NCBI GenBank assembly: GCA_934317185.1 | Contig: CAKREJ010000115.1 | Coordinates: forward strand, 1-5,399 | From: an uncultured Anaerobutyricum sp. | Lineage (GTDB): Bacteria > Bacillota > Clostridia > Lachnospirales > Lachnospiraceae | Length of the DNA: 5,399 nt | Direction of reading: 5' to 3' | Part shown: piece after piece, positions 4,921-5,399 of the stretch | Layout: every line of letters begins with the position of its first letter | Position numbering within the stretch: the first letter of the stretch is position 1 | The notes under the pieces: generated by a model | Seen by the model: only the letters and a program-made list of their open reading frames with translations | What the model was told of the DNA's origin: nothing | The model's database searches: none | Position numbers and translations under genes: made by a program

Positions 4921-5399
4921 ATGTATTATGGAGAGATTAAAAAATGTGATATTGCGAACGGACCGGGTGTTAGAGTATCCCTTTTTGTAAGCGGATGTAC
5001 GCATCATTGTAAAGGATGTTTTAATGAGGAAACATGGAGCTTTGAATTTGGACAGCCTTTTACAGAAGAAACAGAAGAACAGCTTTTAAAATTATTAGAG
5101 CCTTCTTATATATCAGGTCTTACAGTGTTAGGCGGAGAGCCTATGGAATATATGAATCAGGAAGCCCTTCTTCCATTTCTTGAAAAAGTAAAAACACGTT
5201 TCCCGGAAAAAACAATCTGGTGCTTTACCGGGTATGTTTTTGAAAAGGATATTTTAAACCGAATGCTTCCTAAGTGGAAATATACAAAAAAGATGTTGGA
5301 ACAGATTGACTATCTTGTAGACGGTCCGTTTGTTATGGAAAAAAAGAATATTAGTCTTAAATTCCGCGGTTCTTCTAATCAGAGGATTATTGATGTAAA
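4921..5399 (+). CDS. nrdG: Anaerobic ribonucleotide reductase activating protein (partial)
   Basis: The radical-SAM activase that uses a [4Fe-4S] cluster and S-adenosylmethionine to make the glycyl radical on NrdD. The window holds 159 codons with no stop; the gene runs off the right edge and probably lacks only a short tail, as E. coli NrdG is about 154 residues and relatives are somewhat longer. The cluster motif CxxxCxxC is C26, C30 and C33 (GCTHHCKGCFN). GGEP at 71-74 is the SAM-binding motif, and DGPF at 134-137 is typical of the family. ATG 4921 is the first possible start after an in-frame stop at 4915-4917. The likely ribosome site is GAGGGAAGTGA at 4903-4913. It is separated from nrdD by a terminator and 265 bp, so it is probably transcribed from its own promoter. 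Confidence 0.95.
   Translation, partial: MYYGEIKKCDIANGPGVRVSLFVSGCTHHCKGCFNEETWSFEFGQPFTEETEEQLLKLLEPSYISGLTVLGGEPMEYMNQEALLPFLEKVKTRFPEKTIWCFTGYVFEKDILNRMLPKWKYTKKMLEQIDYLVDGPFVMEKKNISLKFRGSSNQRIIDV

Noticed and set aside
4844..4990. ATG 4844 frame overlapping the start of nrdG
   Set aside because: It overlaps nrdG in another frame for about 70 bases and has no protein-like character.

Overview
This is an AT-rich chromosomal window with strong Shine-Dalgarno sites, sigma-A-type promoters and short intrinsic terminators. The gene set (class III ribonucleotide reductase with its activase, and a secreted amidase with a copper-amine-oxidase-like N-terminal domain) suggests an anaerobic Gram-positive bacterium. 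Clostridia, probably Lachnospiraceae, is the best guess; that placement is inferred from style and content, not from a marker gene.

Layout, all genes on the + strand. Positions 1-142 hold the tail of an upstream intergenic region: two related palindromic repeat units 62 bp apart and a hairpin terminator. After an AT-rich stretch with no gene comes an OmpR/PhoB-type response regulator (367-1041), preceded by a PhoB-box-like direct repeat 10 bp upstream of a TATAAT. Its receiver has lost the usual acidic pair and the conserved Thr/Ser but keeps the phospho-acceptor Asp and the Lys. About 90 bp further on, with no terminator between, is a secreted zinc N-acetylmuramoyl-L-alanine amidase (1131-2279). 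The two are probably co-transcribed, which would link the regulator to the cell wall. No histidine kinase is visible.

A terminator at 2341-2384 closes that unit, but a near-consensus promoter lies just in front of it and would fire straight into it. Then comes the anaerobic ribonucleotide reductase nrdD (2493-4655). Its promoter carries two NrdR-box-like 16-mers 32 bp apart, one upstream of the -35 and one in the -35/-10 spacer, so repression by NrdR is the likely control. NrdD has an ATP-cone, the catalytic cysteines, a four-cysteine zinc site and the glycyl-radical motif.

nrdD ends in its own terminator. The 208-bp gap before nrdG (4921 to beyond the window end) holds two adjacent dyads, a candidate promoter, and a region that could be a folded leader or a 21-codon hydrophobic small ORF ending 7 bp before nrdG. 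NrdG is the radical-SAM activase that makes the glycyl radical on NrdD. The two genes work as one enzyme system but appear to be transcribed separately. The most interesting items are the degenerate receiver with its putative autoregulatory site, the NrdR operator, the promoter/terminator pair before nrdD, and the small ORF or leader before nrdG.
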